A stretch of 64,000 nucleotides of DNA, taken from contig CAZPGZ010000015.1 in the NCBI GenBank assembly GCA_964586075.1, positions 1 to 64,000 on the forward strand, given 5' to 3'. Positions 25,664 through 34,032 of the stretch are shown here, piece after piece (within the stretch, counting starts at the first letter, position 1; every line of letters starts with the position of its first letter). A model generated the notes under the pieces. It ran no database searches. It saw nothing but the letters and a program-made list of their open reading frames with translations, and was not told the origin of the DNA. The stretch is from JBAZLV01 sp964586075 (GTDB lineage: Bacteria; Nitrospirota; UBA9217). Both the position numbers and the translations under genes were made by a program.

Positions 25664-28318
25664 ATGAAAATACATGCATTAACAACAGAAGAAGTCTTCC
25701 GCAGTCTCGTGACTTCAGGACAGGGCCTTTCCGAGGAGGAAGCAGAGCGACGACTCCGCGAGTTCGGACTGAATGAGATTTCTGAGATAAAAAGAAAGAA
25801 TCTGCCAGCTCGGCTTTTGGAGCAATTTACCCATTTTCTCGCACTCGTGTTGTTGTTTGCTGCGGGGCTTTCCTTTCTTTCCGAGCACCTGCGTCCCGGT
25901 GAGGGCATGCTCACTCTCGGCATTGCCATCCTTGCCGTCGTATTCATAAACGCACTCTTCACCTTTATACAGGAATATCGCGCGGAAAAAGCTCTTGATG
26001 CCCTCAAAAAGCTCCTGCCTTTTTTCGTAACAGTCATCCGGCAGGGCCGGGAGCGGGAACTTACCGCGCGCCACGTCGTGCCCGGCGACCTGATCCTGCT
26101 TACGGAAGGCTGCAAAGTTCCCGCGGATGCCAGACTCATCACGACTGCTGAACTGAAAGTGAACCATGCGCCGTTGACCGGCGAATCAGAACCGATTATA
26201 AGAAATCATGAACAGTACTATGGTGAATTCGCTGAAAGTCCCAATATCGTCTTCGCAGGGACAACGATTGTCAGCGGATCAGGAAAAGCGATTGCGTTCG
26301 CAACCGGCATGGGCACTGAGTTCGGGCGGATCGCGCATTTAACCACCTCGATAGATGCGGGTTTGAGTCCGCTCCAGAAAGAACTCACAAAAGCAACCCG
26401 GATTGCCGCAGGTATTGCCGCCGCAGTCGGCCTTTTCTTTTTTGTCCTTGGCTTCCTGATCGGACGGAACTTCTGGGACAATTTCGTTTTTGGCGTCGGC
26501 ATCACCGTGGCCCTTATTCCTGAAGGCATGCTGCCCACTGTCACGCTCGCTCTTGCCATGGGCAGCCAGCGTATGGCAAAACGAAAAGCGTTGATAAAAA
26601 CCCTTACCTCCGTTGAAACGCTTGGCTCAGTAACCGTAATCTGCACGGACAAAACCGGGACCCTCACGCAGAACAACATGACGGCAAGCATGGTTTGGGC
26701 GGACAACAGTATCCATAAAATTTCCGATGCGCTGACCGGAGCCGCGCAGGACGTCATGCGGGCAGCCTTGCTCTGCAACAACGCACGGCTGATTGACGGC
26801 AACTATAAAGGCGACCCGACAGAGACCGCGCTGCTGAAAGCGGCACGACAAGTTCTCGGAGATATGACGGCGGAACGATTGTTCGAAGTTCCTTTTGATG
26901 CAGACCGTAAGATGATGACCACGGTCAACACCGTAGCTGGTCGCTGTTTTATTTTTACAAAAGGCGCTTTAGAAAAAATTCTGCCTCTTTGCGACCATAT
27001 TCTGCTACAGGGGGCCCGCCTGACGCTGGACGCAAAAAACCGAAGGCATGTATTCGAGACGTACCAGGCGCTGATGGACAGAGGACTCCGGGTCCTGGCG
27101 TTTGCTCAAAGAGGACCGGAAAACCAAAGAGCAAAGGACGGTTGGAACAGAGAAATAGAAAAAAACATGACATTCCTGGGCTTCATCGGGCTTCACGATC
27201 CGCCGCGGCCCGAAGTGCCCGAGGCCGTCAGAAAGTGCCGCCAGGCGGGCATACGGATCATTATGATAACCGGCGACGCCGGCAGGACCGCGGCCGCCAT
27301 CGCGCGGGAGATCGATTTGGTGCAAGGAGGGCCTTTTGTCATCGAAGGGCAGGAACTCGAGCAGATGTCCGACGGTGCATTGAAAAAAACGCTCTCAGAG
27401 CGAGAGATAATTTTTGCCCGCATGGCGCCGAAGCATAAAATGCGCGTTGTGTCCCTCTTGAAAGAGGAAGGTGAAGTGGTGGCGGTGACCGGCGACGGCG
27501 TGAACGACGCTCCCGCGCTCAGAAAGGCGGACATTGGAATTTCCATGGGCATTGCCGGAACCGATGTAGCAAAGGAAGCTTCTGACATCGTGTTGCTGGA
27601 TGACAATTTCGCCACGATCGTTAATGCCGTCGAGGAAGGACGGACGGTATATGAAAACATCAAAAAATTCTTGACGTATATTCTTGCGTCAAACATCCCC
27701 GAAGCCGTGCCATATCTCGCTTATATTCTGTTGAGAATTCCCCTCCCACTCACCATCATGCAGATCCTTGCTGTGGACCTCGGCACGGACATGCTGCCAG
27801 CGCTTGCCCTCCCCTCGGAAAAACCGACACCCGGCATTATGAAAAAGCCCCCCCGGAAGCGGACTGAGCGTCTTCTGAGCGCTCCCCTGATTACGCGAGC
27901 ATATCTATTTCTCGGACCGATCGAGGCAGTCGCGTGCATGTTCGGTTTTTTCTGGATACTGGCAGGAAGCGGATGGACATGGGGAACCGCGACGGCATTG
28001 AATGATCCACTCTATATTCAGGCAACGACAGCATGCCTGACCGCGATCATCATCACCCAAATGGCAAACGTATTCGCCTGCAGATCGCGTGATGAATCGT
28101 TTTTCACCACCGGTTTTTTCTCGAACAGGCTCATCTTCCTCGGAATCGCGGTCGAGCTTCTGCTCCAGCTCATTATCGTCTACCACCCATTGGGTAACAG
28201 GATATTCTCAACCGCTCCTCTTTCGCCTGAAGTTTGGCTCGTTCTTGTCCCGTTTGCTTTTGCTCTTCTTTTTGTTGAAGAAACCAGAAAGTTCATTTTC
28301 CGCCGCATGAAAAGCTGA
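25664..28318 (+). CDS. P2-type cation ATPase resembling Na,K/H,K-ATPase alpha chains
   Basis: This 884-residue ion pump has the N-terminal cation-ATPase domain, actuator (LTGES), phosphorylated Asp329 in DKTGTLT, and the GDGVNDAPAL hinge. Ion-site helices look like the P2C (Na,K/H,K) class rather than SERCA: M4 has PEGMLPTVT (Glu287), M5 SNIPEAVP (Asn677, Glu680), M6 DLGTDMLPALAL (Asp705, Asp709), and the C-terminus VEETRKFIFRR parallels the Na,K-ATPase end. M8 has Gln-Met-Ala-Asn where animal pumps have Gln-Trp-Ala-Asp. ATG 25664 starts the domain; the open frame extends to 25484. No beta-subunit-like gene is nearby. The exact ion is not proven. Confidence 0.9.
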   Translation: MKIHALTTEEVFRSLVTSGQGLSEEEAERRLREFGLNEISEIKRKNLPARLLEQFTHFLALVLLFAAGLSFLSEHLRPGEGMLTLGIAILAVVFINALFTFIQEYRAEKALDALKKLLPFFVTVIRQGRERELTARHVVPGDLILLTEGCKVPADARLITTAELKVNHAPLTGESEPIIRNHEQYYGEFAESPNIVFAGTTIVSGSGKAIAFATGMGTEFGRIAHLTTSIDAGLSPLQKELTKATRIAAGIAAAVGLFFFVLGFLIGRNFWDNFVFGVGITVALIPEGMLPTVTLALAMGSQRMAKRKALIKTLTSVETLGSVTVICTDKTGTLTQNNMTASMVWADNSIHKISDALTGAAQDVMRAALLCNNARLIDGNYKGDPTETALLKAARQVLGDMTAERLFEVPFDADRKMMTTVNTVAGRCFIFTKGALEKILPLCDHILLQGARLTLDAKNRRHVFETYQALMDRGLRVLAFAQRGPENQRAKDGWNREIEKNMTFLGFIGLHDPPRPEVPEAVRKCRQAGIRIIMITGDAGRTAAAIAREIDLVQGGPFVIEGQELEQMSDGALKKTLSEREIIFARMAPKHKMRVVSLLKEEGEVVAVTGDGVNDAPALRKADIGISMGIAGTDVAKEASDIVLLDDNFATIVNAVEEGRTVYENIKKFLTYILASNIPEAVPYLAYILLRIPLPLTIMQILAVDLGTDMLPALALPSEKPTPGIMKKPPRKRTERLLSAPLITRAYLFLGPIEAVACMFGFFWILAGSGWTWGTATALNDPLYIQATTACLTAIIITQMANVFACRSRDESFFTTGFFSNRLIFLGIAVELLLQLIIVYHPLGNRIFSTAPLSPEVWLVLVPFAFALLFVEETRKFIFRRMKS

Positions 28319-28386
28319 TTTCAACCAGTGCTTTGGACGGCTATATGATATACTGAAAATAACGCGCTTTTCCCACGGGAGGTTGC

Positions 28387-29169
28387 ATGCTGGTAATCGC
28401 CGAGAATCTCAATACACGAAACGCGGACTTTGCGGATGCGCTTAAAAAAAACGACTGGAAAACTGTCACGGCCATGGCAAAAGAACTTGCTTCAGCAGGC
28501 GCGGAAGCAATCAACGTCCAGGTTTCTACAGACGGTGTGGACGATGAGAATGCGCTCCCTCTCGCGGCCGAGGCGGTTCAACTGGGCGCCGGTCTTCCCT
28601 TATGCCTCGATTCACGCAACATAGCGGCGCTCAGAAAAACCGTATCGGTCTGCAGCCAGCCGCCGATCATCAACTACCTCTCCGGGGATGAAAAAAACGC
28701 CGGAGAAATGCTGGCGCTGGTGCGGGAAACCGAGTCGAACCTCGTGATCCGTGCACTGAAGGGAACCGTTCCCTTGACGCTCGAGGACAAGCTCATGGTC
28801 CTTGAAGATCTCCTCGAAAAAGCGAACGCGGCAGGCGTCCCGAATGAGCGCCTCTTTGCGGATCCTTCAGTCGTGCATATCGGCGACGGTATGGGGCAGG
28901 AACATCTCCTGAACGCACACGAAAGCATCGTTGTTCTGAACGGAATGGTTGATCCTCCGCTTAATACCATTGTCTGGCTGTCGAACATAACGACCGGCCT
29001 GCCGAAAAAAATAGCGTCGGTTGTTGCCTCTGCATACCTCAGCTACCTCGCCGGTGCAGGCCTGCATGCCGCCCTGCTGAATGTAAAAGACGCGGACGTT
29101 ATGAAGACCGTTTATCTGATCAAAGCATTCCGAGACGAAGTCGTTTTTACACCGGCTGATATGGCGTAG
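28387..29169 (+). CDS. methyltetrahydrofolate:corrinoid methyltransferase (AcsE-like)
   Basis: The 260-residue protein has the pterin-binding TIM barrel of dihydropteroate synthase and methyltransferases. Compared with acetogen AcsE, it keeps the pterin-binding Asp in LCLDS, an Asn after the next strand (IINYL), Asp in ADPS and Asn in WLSNIT. It would move a methyl group from CH3-H4folate to the cobalt of a corrinoid protein. GGGAGG precedes the ATG. Neighbours are P-type ATPases and a nuclease-like protein instead of CODH/ACS genes; a RACo-like activator lies 12 kb away. Whether it serves acetyl-CoA synthesis or another corrinoid system is open. Confidence 0.85.
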   Translation: MLVIAENLNTRNADFADALKKNDWKTVTAMAKELASAGAEAINVQVSTDGVDDENALPLAAEAVQLGAGLPLCLDSRNIAALRKTVSVCSQPPIINYLSGDEKNAGEMLALVRETESNLVIRALKGTVPLTLEDKLMVLEDLLEKANAAGVPNERLFADPSVVHIGDGMGQEHLLNAHESIVVLNGMVDPPLNTIVWLSNITTGLPKKIASVVASAYLSYLAGAGLHAALLNVKDADVMKTVYLIKAFRDEVVFTPADMA

Positions 29170-29190
29170 AGGCCGCTCCCGCTTGCTGCT

Positions 29191-30063
29191 ATGATGAGCC
29201 CTGCAGTGAATGTTCATCCTGAAAATTCAAATGGCGAGCTTTCGTATCTGAGAAGTGAAATCAAACGATTACGCGCGGCGCTTCGCCAAAAAGAACCGGC
29301 GCTTGCAATGCTGTTGCGGCACAGGGGATTTTCCATTTACAAAAAAGAACCGCTTGATGACGTACTTGTCCCGGCGGACAATCTTCTTGATCATTATTAT
29401 CAAATGCTTCATAAATATTCCTTTCGCCTTTTCCTCCGCGACGTGCTCAAACATCAGGAATTTTTTACTGTCAACCAGGTAGCCCGGTATGCCACCCCGG
29501 ACATTGTCCAAAGATATCTCGACTATCTGGTGTCTGCCGGCCTTGTCAAAAAGCAGAGGCAGGGTTATGCTCTCGCTCGGCCGCCGATCAGGAGTTTTGG
29601 CCCTACGCTTGAATGGTATCTGGCGGAAGTGTTTAAACGCGAATTCGGTTCAGAAGCATTCTGGGGGGTAAAATTCAGGGGACGGAGAGTTGGGGGAGAC
29701 TACGACGTAATCGCCTGCATCGAGAAATCCCTTTTTTATGGGGAAGTAAAAGCCTCGCCGCCGAAGCATATCTTCGACGCTGAAATCGCCGCTTTTATAG
29801 ATCGCGTTCTTGATCTTTCCCCTGATGCTGCAATTTTTCTTATGGATACGGAGCTGCGGATGAAGGATAAGATCGTTCCGCTGTTTGAACACGAAATGCA
29901 GAATCGGTTTTCAAGTCCTCCTCCAATCGAGCGTCTGGAGCATGAGCTGTTCCACATCAGGAACAGAATTTTTATTCTCAATGCAAAAAGAAGCATCGTC
30001 CGCAATATAGAACAGGTTGTGCGCAGGCATTTTCAAGGAACCATTTCCGCCAGCCTGCATTGA
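29191..30063 (+). CDS. winged-helix protein with PD-(D/E)XK nuclease-like domain
   Basis: The 290-residue protein is not a named family to me. Residues about 15-32 form a charged helix; about 85-130 look like a winged helix (HQEFFTVNQVARYATPD, then YLDYLVSAGLVKK and a short wing); about 135-260 have a PD-(D/E)XK-like core with Asp172, Glu185 and Lys187 spaced as D-x12-E-V-K in two adjacent strands. This suggests DNA binding plus possible cleavage or a Holliday-junction/restriction-like role. No methyltransferase partner is adjacent. It starts 22 nt after the corrinoid methyltransferase, without a clear ribosome site; ATG 29194 is equally possible. Confidence 0.75.
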   Translation: MMSPAVNVHPENSNGELSYLRSEIKRLRAALRQKEPALAMLLRHRGFSIYKKEPLDDVLVPADNLLDHYYQMLHKYSFRLFLRDVLKHQEFFTVNQVARYATPDIVQRYLDYLVSAGLVKKQRQGYALARPPIRSFGPTLEWYLAEVFKREFGSEAFWGVKFRGRRVGGDYDVIACIEKSLFYGEVKASPPKHIFDAEIAAFIDRVLDLSPDAAIFLMDTELRMKDKIVPLFEHEMQNRFSSPPPIERLEHELFHIRNRIFILNAKRSIVRNIEQVVRRHFQGTISASLH

Positions 30064-30111
30064 GTGCGTGCTAAGGCTTGTGCTGCTCTTATCAGGTCCG
30101 TTAAAATAGCC

Positions 30112-30141
30112 TTGACAGAATTTGTCCTGTTCTGGTACTGT
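30112..30141 (+). promoter_or_regulatory. sigma-70 promoter for riboswitch-controlled ATPase
   Basis: A perfect TTGACA (30112-30117) and TACTGT (30136-30141) are 18 nt apart. The expected transcription start, about 30148, coincides with the first base pairs of the riboswitch P1 stem. Confidence 0.7.
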
Positions 30142-30146
30142 TTCCT

Positions 30147-30269
30147 CGTGTAAAGGGGAGTAGCTGTTACAACAGTATCGTCAACACGCCGGAGGGAATA
30201 TGAGAGAGCTCTTTTCCGTCCTGCCGGTACTCTTGGCCAGGGATGCCTGGTAAGCAAGACCTTTGCTCG
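30147..30269 (+). promoter_or_regulatory. yybP-ykoY (Mn2+) riboswitch aptamer
   Basis: The leader contains the hallmark sequences of the yybP-ykoY class in order: AAAGGGGAGTAGC (30152-30164), the second conserved loop CGTCAACACG (30179-30188), CCGG, and the closing GGTAAGCAAGACCTTTGC (30249-30265). P1 pairs 30147-30156 with 30260-30269. This class senses Mn2+ and controls exporters such as P-type ATPases and TerC-like proteins. The gene directly downstream is a Ca2+/Mn2+-type ATPase. Confidence 0.92.
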
Positions 30270-30317
30270 ATGAACATTCTGGAACAGCCAGTACTCATCG
30301 GGGAAAGGTTTTTTTTT
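30259..30317 (+). terminator. riboswitch-controlled intrinsic terminator
   Basis: A 14-bp stem (30259-30272 with 30296-30309; one mismatch and one G-U pair) is followed by nine T (30309-30317). Its left arm contains the 3' strand of riboswitch P1, so aptamer and terminator are mutually exclusive: an ON switch, with ligand favouring read-through. Confidence 0.88.
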
Positions 30318-30379
30318 GCCCTTTATTGAGCTGCAGAAGGTCCGGCAGTGTTCTCCAATGAACGCCCGAGGAGGAAATC

Positions 30380-33061
30380 GTGAAATTGCACCAAATGCAT
30401 ATCGATCAGGCATTGACGGAGCTGCATTCAACTTTCCAAGGGATAGCGGAAGACGAAGCGCGGAATCGGCTTATACACTATGGCCCGAACGAACTCCAGG
30501 AAAAAAGGAAAAAGACTTCTCTCCGCATGTTTCTCGATCAGTTCACGGATTTTATGATTCTGGTGCTCATTGTCGCGGCAATCATCTCCGGCATTATCGG
30601 AGAAGCGTCCGATACGATCGCAATAATGGTGATCGTCCTTCTCAATGCCGGCCTTGGATTCAGCCAAGAATATCGCGCGGAACGCGCCATGGCCGCTCTG
30701 AAAAAAATGGCGTCGACTTCAGCAACGGTTGTCCGTGACGGTCAATACCGCACGGTGGCTTCATCGGAGCTGGTACCCGGCGACGTGGTCAACCTCGAAG
30801 CGGGACACATTATTCCTGCAGACATGAGGGTCCTTGAAGCCGTGCGCCTGAAGGTGGACGAGGCCGCTCTGACCGGCGAATCCATGCCTGCCGAAAAACA
30901 AACGGAAGCCATGCATAATGAAAATCTTCCTCTCGGCGACAAAAAGAATATGCTGTTTAAAGGGACCTCCATCACGTACGGCAGAGGGAAAGGCTTGGTA
31001 ACAGCGACAGGCATGAAAACGGAACTCGGCAGAATCGCGGCCATGCTCCAGCAGGAAGAGGCGGGAAAAACGCCTCTCCAGAAGAGGCTTGCAAACTTCG
31101 GCACACGCCTTGCCGTTGCCATACTCATTATCTGCGGGATCATTTTCGCAGCAGGAATTCTCCGTGGCGAGGAACCGCTCGGCATTTTTTTGGTGGCCGT
31201 CAGCCTTGCCGTCGCTGCAATTCCTGAAGCACTGCCTGCGGTGGTCACAATTTCCCTTGCGATCGGCGCGAGAAAAATGGTGCAGCGAAACGCCCTGATC
31301 CGGAAACTTCCCGCTGTCGAGACGCTCGGCTCCGTCACCTACATCTGTACCGACAAGACCGGGACCCTTACGCTTAACCGTATGACTGTGGAAGAGATGT
31401 GGGTGGATGGTGAACTGGTACGGATACCGGATGCTGCCGCGCCCAAAAAACAGCGCCGGTATCCTCTCTTCCAGGACCCGTATTCCCTCTTCTGCACCGC
31501 CCTCGCGCTCTCAAATGACGCGCGCTTCGATCCGTCCGGAAGCGCCATCGGCGATCCCACAGAAACCGCGCTGCTTCTTGCTGCACATGCGAACGGCTTT
31601 GATAAACAGACGCTGGAAGCGGACTTTCCTCGCATCGCAGAGCTTCCCTTCGATTCAGAGCGGAAGCTTATGACGACGGTCCATAGAACGCCACAGAAAA
31701 CAGAACTTGGAGAGCAGCCTGTCTATGTATCATTTACCAAGGGAGCTGTGGAGGAGATTCTTGGCAAATGCAGTGGTATGGTAACGTCACGAGGCATTCA
31801 ACCGCTGAACACAAAAGAAATAATCGTTCTCACAAACCGTATTGCTGCAGACGGGTTGCGGGTCATGGCAATCGGGATGCGAACGTGGCAGGATGTACCT
31901 GATGTCGTGTCGCACAAAGATGATGTAGAGCAGATGCTGCTCCTTCTCGGCTTCGTAGGAATGATGGATCCCCCCCGAGAAGAGGCAAAGGAAGCTGTTG
32001 CGCTCTGCAAAACAGCCGGCATCACACCGGTAATGATAACCGGGGACCATCCCTTGACTGCGAAAACCATCGCCCTGCGGGTCGGTATTTTAGAAAAGGA
32101 CGAACCCGGTGAAATACTTACCGGCGCCGAACTTGACGCACTTTCTCTTGAAGAGTTCGAGACGCGCGTCGAATCCATTCGCGTGTACGCGCGTGTGGCC
32201 CCTGAACAAAAACTGAAAATCGTGCGCGCACTCCAGAGCAAAGGACACTTTGTGTCCATGACCGGGGATGGTGTAAACGATGCTCCTGCACTGAAACGTG
32301 CCGACATCGGCGTCGCCATGGGGATTACCGGCACTGATGTTGCCAAGGAAGCGTCGTCCATGGTGCTGCTGGATGATAATTTTGCCACCATGGTCAGGGC
32401 TGTCAGGGAAGGTCGGCATATTTATGACAATATCCGGAAAGTCATCCGGTATCTTCTGGCCACGAATTCAGGCGAAATATGGACCTTGTTCCTCGCGCCG
32501 TTCGTCGGCCTTCCCATACCGCTTTTGCCGATCCACATACTCTGGATTAACCTGCTGACTGACGGCCTGCCCGCCCTTGCGCTCACCAGAGAACCGGAAG
32601 AAGGCGATACCATGAAGAGACCTCCGCGCCATCCCAAGGAAAACCTTTTTGCCGGCGGTCTCGGCTTCTTTGTGATCTGGATCGGTCTTCTTATGGCGGG
32701 AATTGTTCTTTCGCTTCAGGCCTGGGCGCTGTATACCGGCGATGCCCATTGGCAAACCATGGTCTTTACCGTACTCTGTTTTCTCCAGCTGGGACAGGTT
32801 CTGGCCGTTCGATCGGAGAAGGAATCGCTGTTCACCCAGGGCCTCTTCACGAACAAACCCCTTTTGTGGAGCATTGCCGCCGCGATAGTTCTCCAACTCT
32901 GCACGATTTATGTTCCGGCCCTAAATTCTGTTTTTAAAACGCAACCGCTTTCCACCGCGGAATTGGCTTTAACTCTTGCGCTGTCTACAATCGTTTTTTT
33001 TGCCGCAGAAATTGACAAATGGTTTCGGAGAAAAAGATCCGGCAGGCTAAAAACATCGTGA
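30380..33061 (+). CDS. P2A-type Ca2+/Mn2+-transporting ATPase
   Basis: This is an 893-residue SERCA/PMR1-like pump. It has LTGES in the actuator, phosphorylated Asp325 in DKTGTLT, GDGVNDAPAL, M4 PEALPAVVT (Glu283), M5 ATNSGEIW (Asn696, Glu699) and M6 NLLTDGLP (Asn724, Thr727, Asp728). In M8 the SERCA site-I glutamate position appears to be Gln803, which suggests a pump with one main ion site that may accept Mn2+. The start is GTG 30380 with GAGGAGGAAA just upstream. A promoter, a yybP-ykoY riboswitch and a terminator precede it, so expression should rise with Mn2+. Export of Mn2+ (or Ca2+) is the best reading. Confidence 0.93.
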   Translation: MKLHQMHIDQALTELHSTFQGIAEDEARNRLIHYGPNELQEKRKKTSLRMFLDQFTDFMILVLIVAAIISGIIGEASDTIAIMVIVLLNAGLGFSQEYRAERAMAALKKMASTSATVVRDGQYRTVASSELVPGDVVNLEAGHIIPADMRVLEAVRLKVDEAALTGESMPAEKQTEAMHNENLPLGDKKNMLFKGTSITYGRGKGLVTATGMKTELGRIAAMLQQEEAGKTPLQKRLANFGTRLAVAILIICGIIFAAGILRGEEPLGIFLVAVSLAVAAIPEALPAVVTISLAIGARKMVQRNALIRKLPAVETLGSVTYICTDKTGTLTLNRMTVEEMWVDGELVRIPDAAAPKKQRRYPLFQDPYSLFCTALALSNDARFDPSGSAIGDPTETALLLAAHANGFDKQTLEADFPRIAELPFDSERKLMTTVHRTPQKTELGEQPVYVSFTKGAVEEILGKCSGMVTSRGIQPLNTKEIIVLTNRIAADGLRVMAIGMRTWQDVPDVVSHKDDVEQMLLLLGFVGMMDPPREEAKEAVALCKTAGITPVMITGDHPLTAKTIALRVGILEKDEPGEILTGAELDALSLEEFETRVESIRVYARVAPEQKLKIVRALQSKGHFVSMTGDGVNDAPALKRADIGVAMGITGTDVAKEASSMVLLDDNFATMVRAVREGRHIYDNIRKVIRYLLATNSGEIWTLFLAPFVGLPIPLLPIHILWINLLTDGLPALALTREPEEGDTMKRPPRHPKENLFAGGLGFFVIWIGLLMAGIVLSLQAWALYTGDAHWQTMVFTVLCFLQLGQVLAVRSEKESLFTQGLFTNKPLLWSIAAAIVLQLCTIYVPALNSVFKTQPLSTAELALTLALSTIVFFAAEIDKWFRRKRSGRLKTS

Positions 33062-33189
33062 AAAGGACTGCTGATAATCACCCCGCATGACACCGATACG
33101 TTTCAATACGACTTTTGGAGTATTTTTGAGCAGCAATATTTCGTTACACAACAAGACCGGTCTATTTTATACAATGTATGAACAAGTTG

Positions 33190-33218
33190 TTGAAAAAAAC
33201 CCTTTCTGACGGTACAAT
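33190..33218 (+). promoter_or_regulatory. sigma-70 promoter for terC operon
   Basis: TTGAAA (33190-33195) and TACAAT (33213-33218) are exactly 17 nt apart, 33 nt upstream of the TerC-family start codon. No second riboswitch is visible in this leader. Confidence 0.7.
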
Positions 33219-33250
33219 TCAACAATCTGCTTGAGAAGGAATGAACTACT

Positions 33251-33997
33251 ATGATAGACCTCGGTTTCTTAGGATATATCAGTTTTGACTGGGCGTTTTG
33301 GTCGAGCTTTTTCAGTATTGTTCTCGTCAACATTATTTTATCGGGAGACAATGCCGTGGTCATTGCCATGGCGGTCCGCAACCTTCCGAAGGAGCTCCGC
33401 AAGAAAGGCATCCTGTACGGTGCCGGCGCTGCCGTTCTGCTCAGGATTGTGTTCACCTTTTTCGTTGCACAACTGCTTGCCATGAGCTATGTGAAATTGG
33501 TTGGCGGCGCCGTAATCCTCTGGATAGCGATAAAGCTTTTTGTGGAAGACGAGGAAGGCGGCGAGGGAAGCCATCTTGAAACAACCACGGTCTGGAGCGC
33601 GGTCAGACTCATTCTGATCGCCGACATCACCATGGCGCTCGACAACATGCTTGCAGTAGCCGCATGCTCTCAAGGCAACCTCTTCCTGCTCATTATCGGT
33701 CTCGGACTCAGCATTCCCCTGGTTGTTTTTACCAGCAGTCTGTTGACGACCCTTATGGACAAATATCCGATCATCATATATATCGGCGCAGCGATTCTGG
33801 GAAAAGTCGGCGGTGAGATGATGATTACCGACCAGGTTGTTAAACAATTTATTCCGGTAAATGACGTCGTTATTTATTCCGTGGAGGCCTTTTTTGCCGT
33901 GGCTGTTATTATCGCGGGAAAGCTCTATCTGAAGTGGACAGCCTTAAAAAAGGAACGCAAGTCAGTTCCGCTCACCATTGGTGATGATCATCCTTAG
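33251..33997 (+). CDS. TerC/YjbE-family membrane protein, probable Mn2+ exporter
   Basis: The 248-residue integral membrane protein has seven or so helices and the two family motifs with acidic residues in helices: LSGDNAVVIA (near residue 32) and ALDNMLAVA (near residue 130). TerC-family proteins of the YjbE/YkoY group export Mn2+ or metallate secreted enzymes in Bacillus. GAAGGA precedes the ATG. The position next to a Mn2+-riboswitch-controlled ATPase fits metal efflux. It has its own promoter and seems to head an operon with the NDUFA9-like and exported-protein genes. Confidence 0.9.
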   Translation: MIDLGFLGYISFDWAFWSSFFSIVLVNIILSGDNAVVIAMAVRNLPKELRKKGILYGAGAAVLLRIVFTFFVAQLLAMSYVKLVGGAVILWIAIKLFVEDEEGGEGSHLETTTVWSAVRLILIADITMALDNMLAVAACSQGNLFLLIIGLGLSIPLVVFTSSLLTTLMDKYPIIIYIGAAILGKVGGEMMITDQVVKQFIPVNDVVIYSVEAFFAVAVIIAGKLYLKWTALKKERKSVPLTIGDDHP

Positions 33998-34032
33998 CCA
34001 TCCAATCGTCAGAAGTTTCCAGTGAGGTCGGT

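Noticed and set aside
26218..26802. 194-codon open frame opposite the first P-type ATPase
   Set aside because: It is antisense to conserved ATPase motifs and has no start signals.
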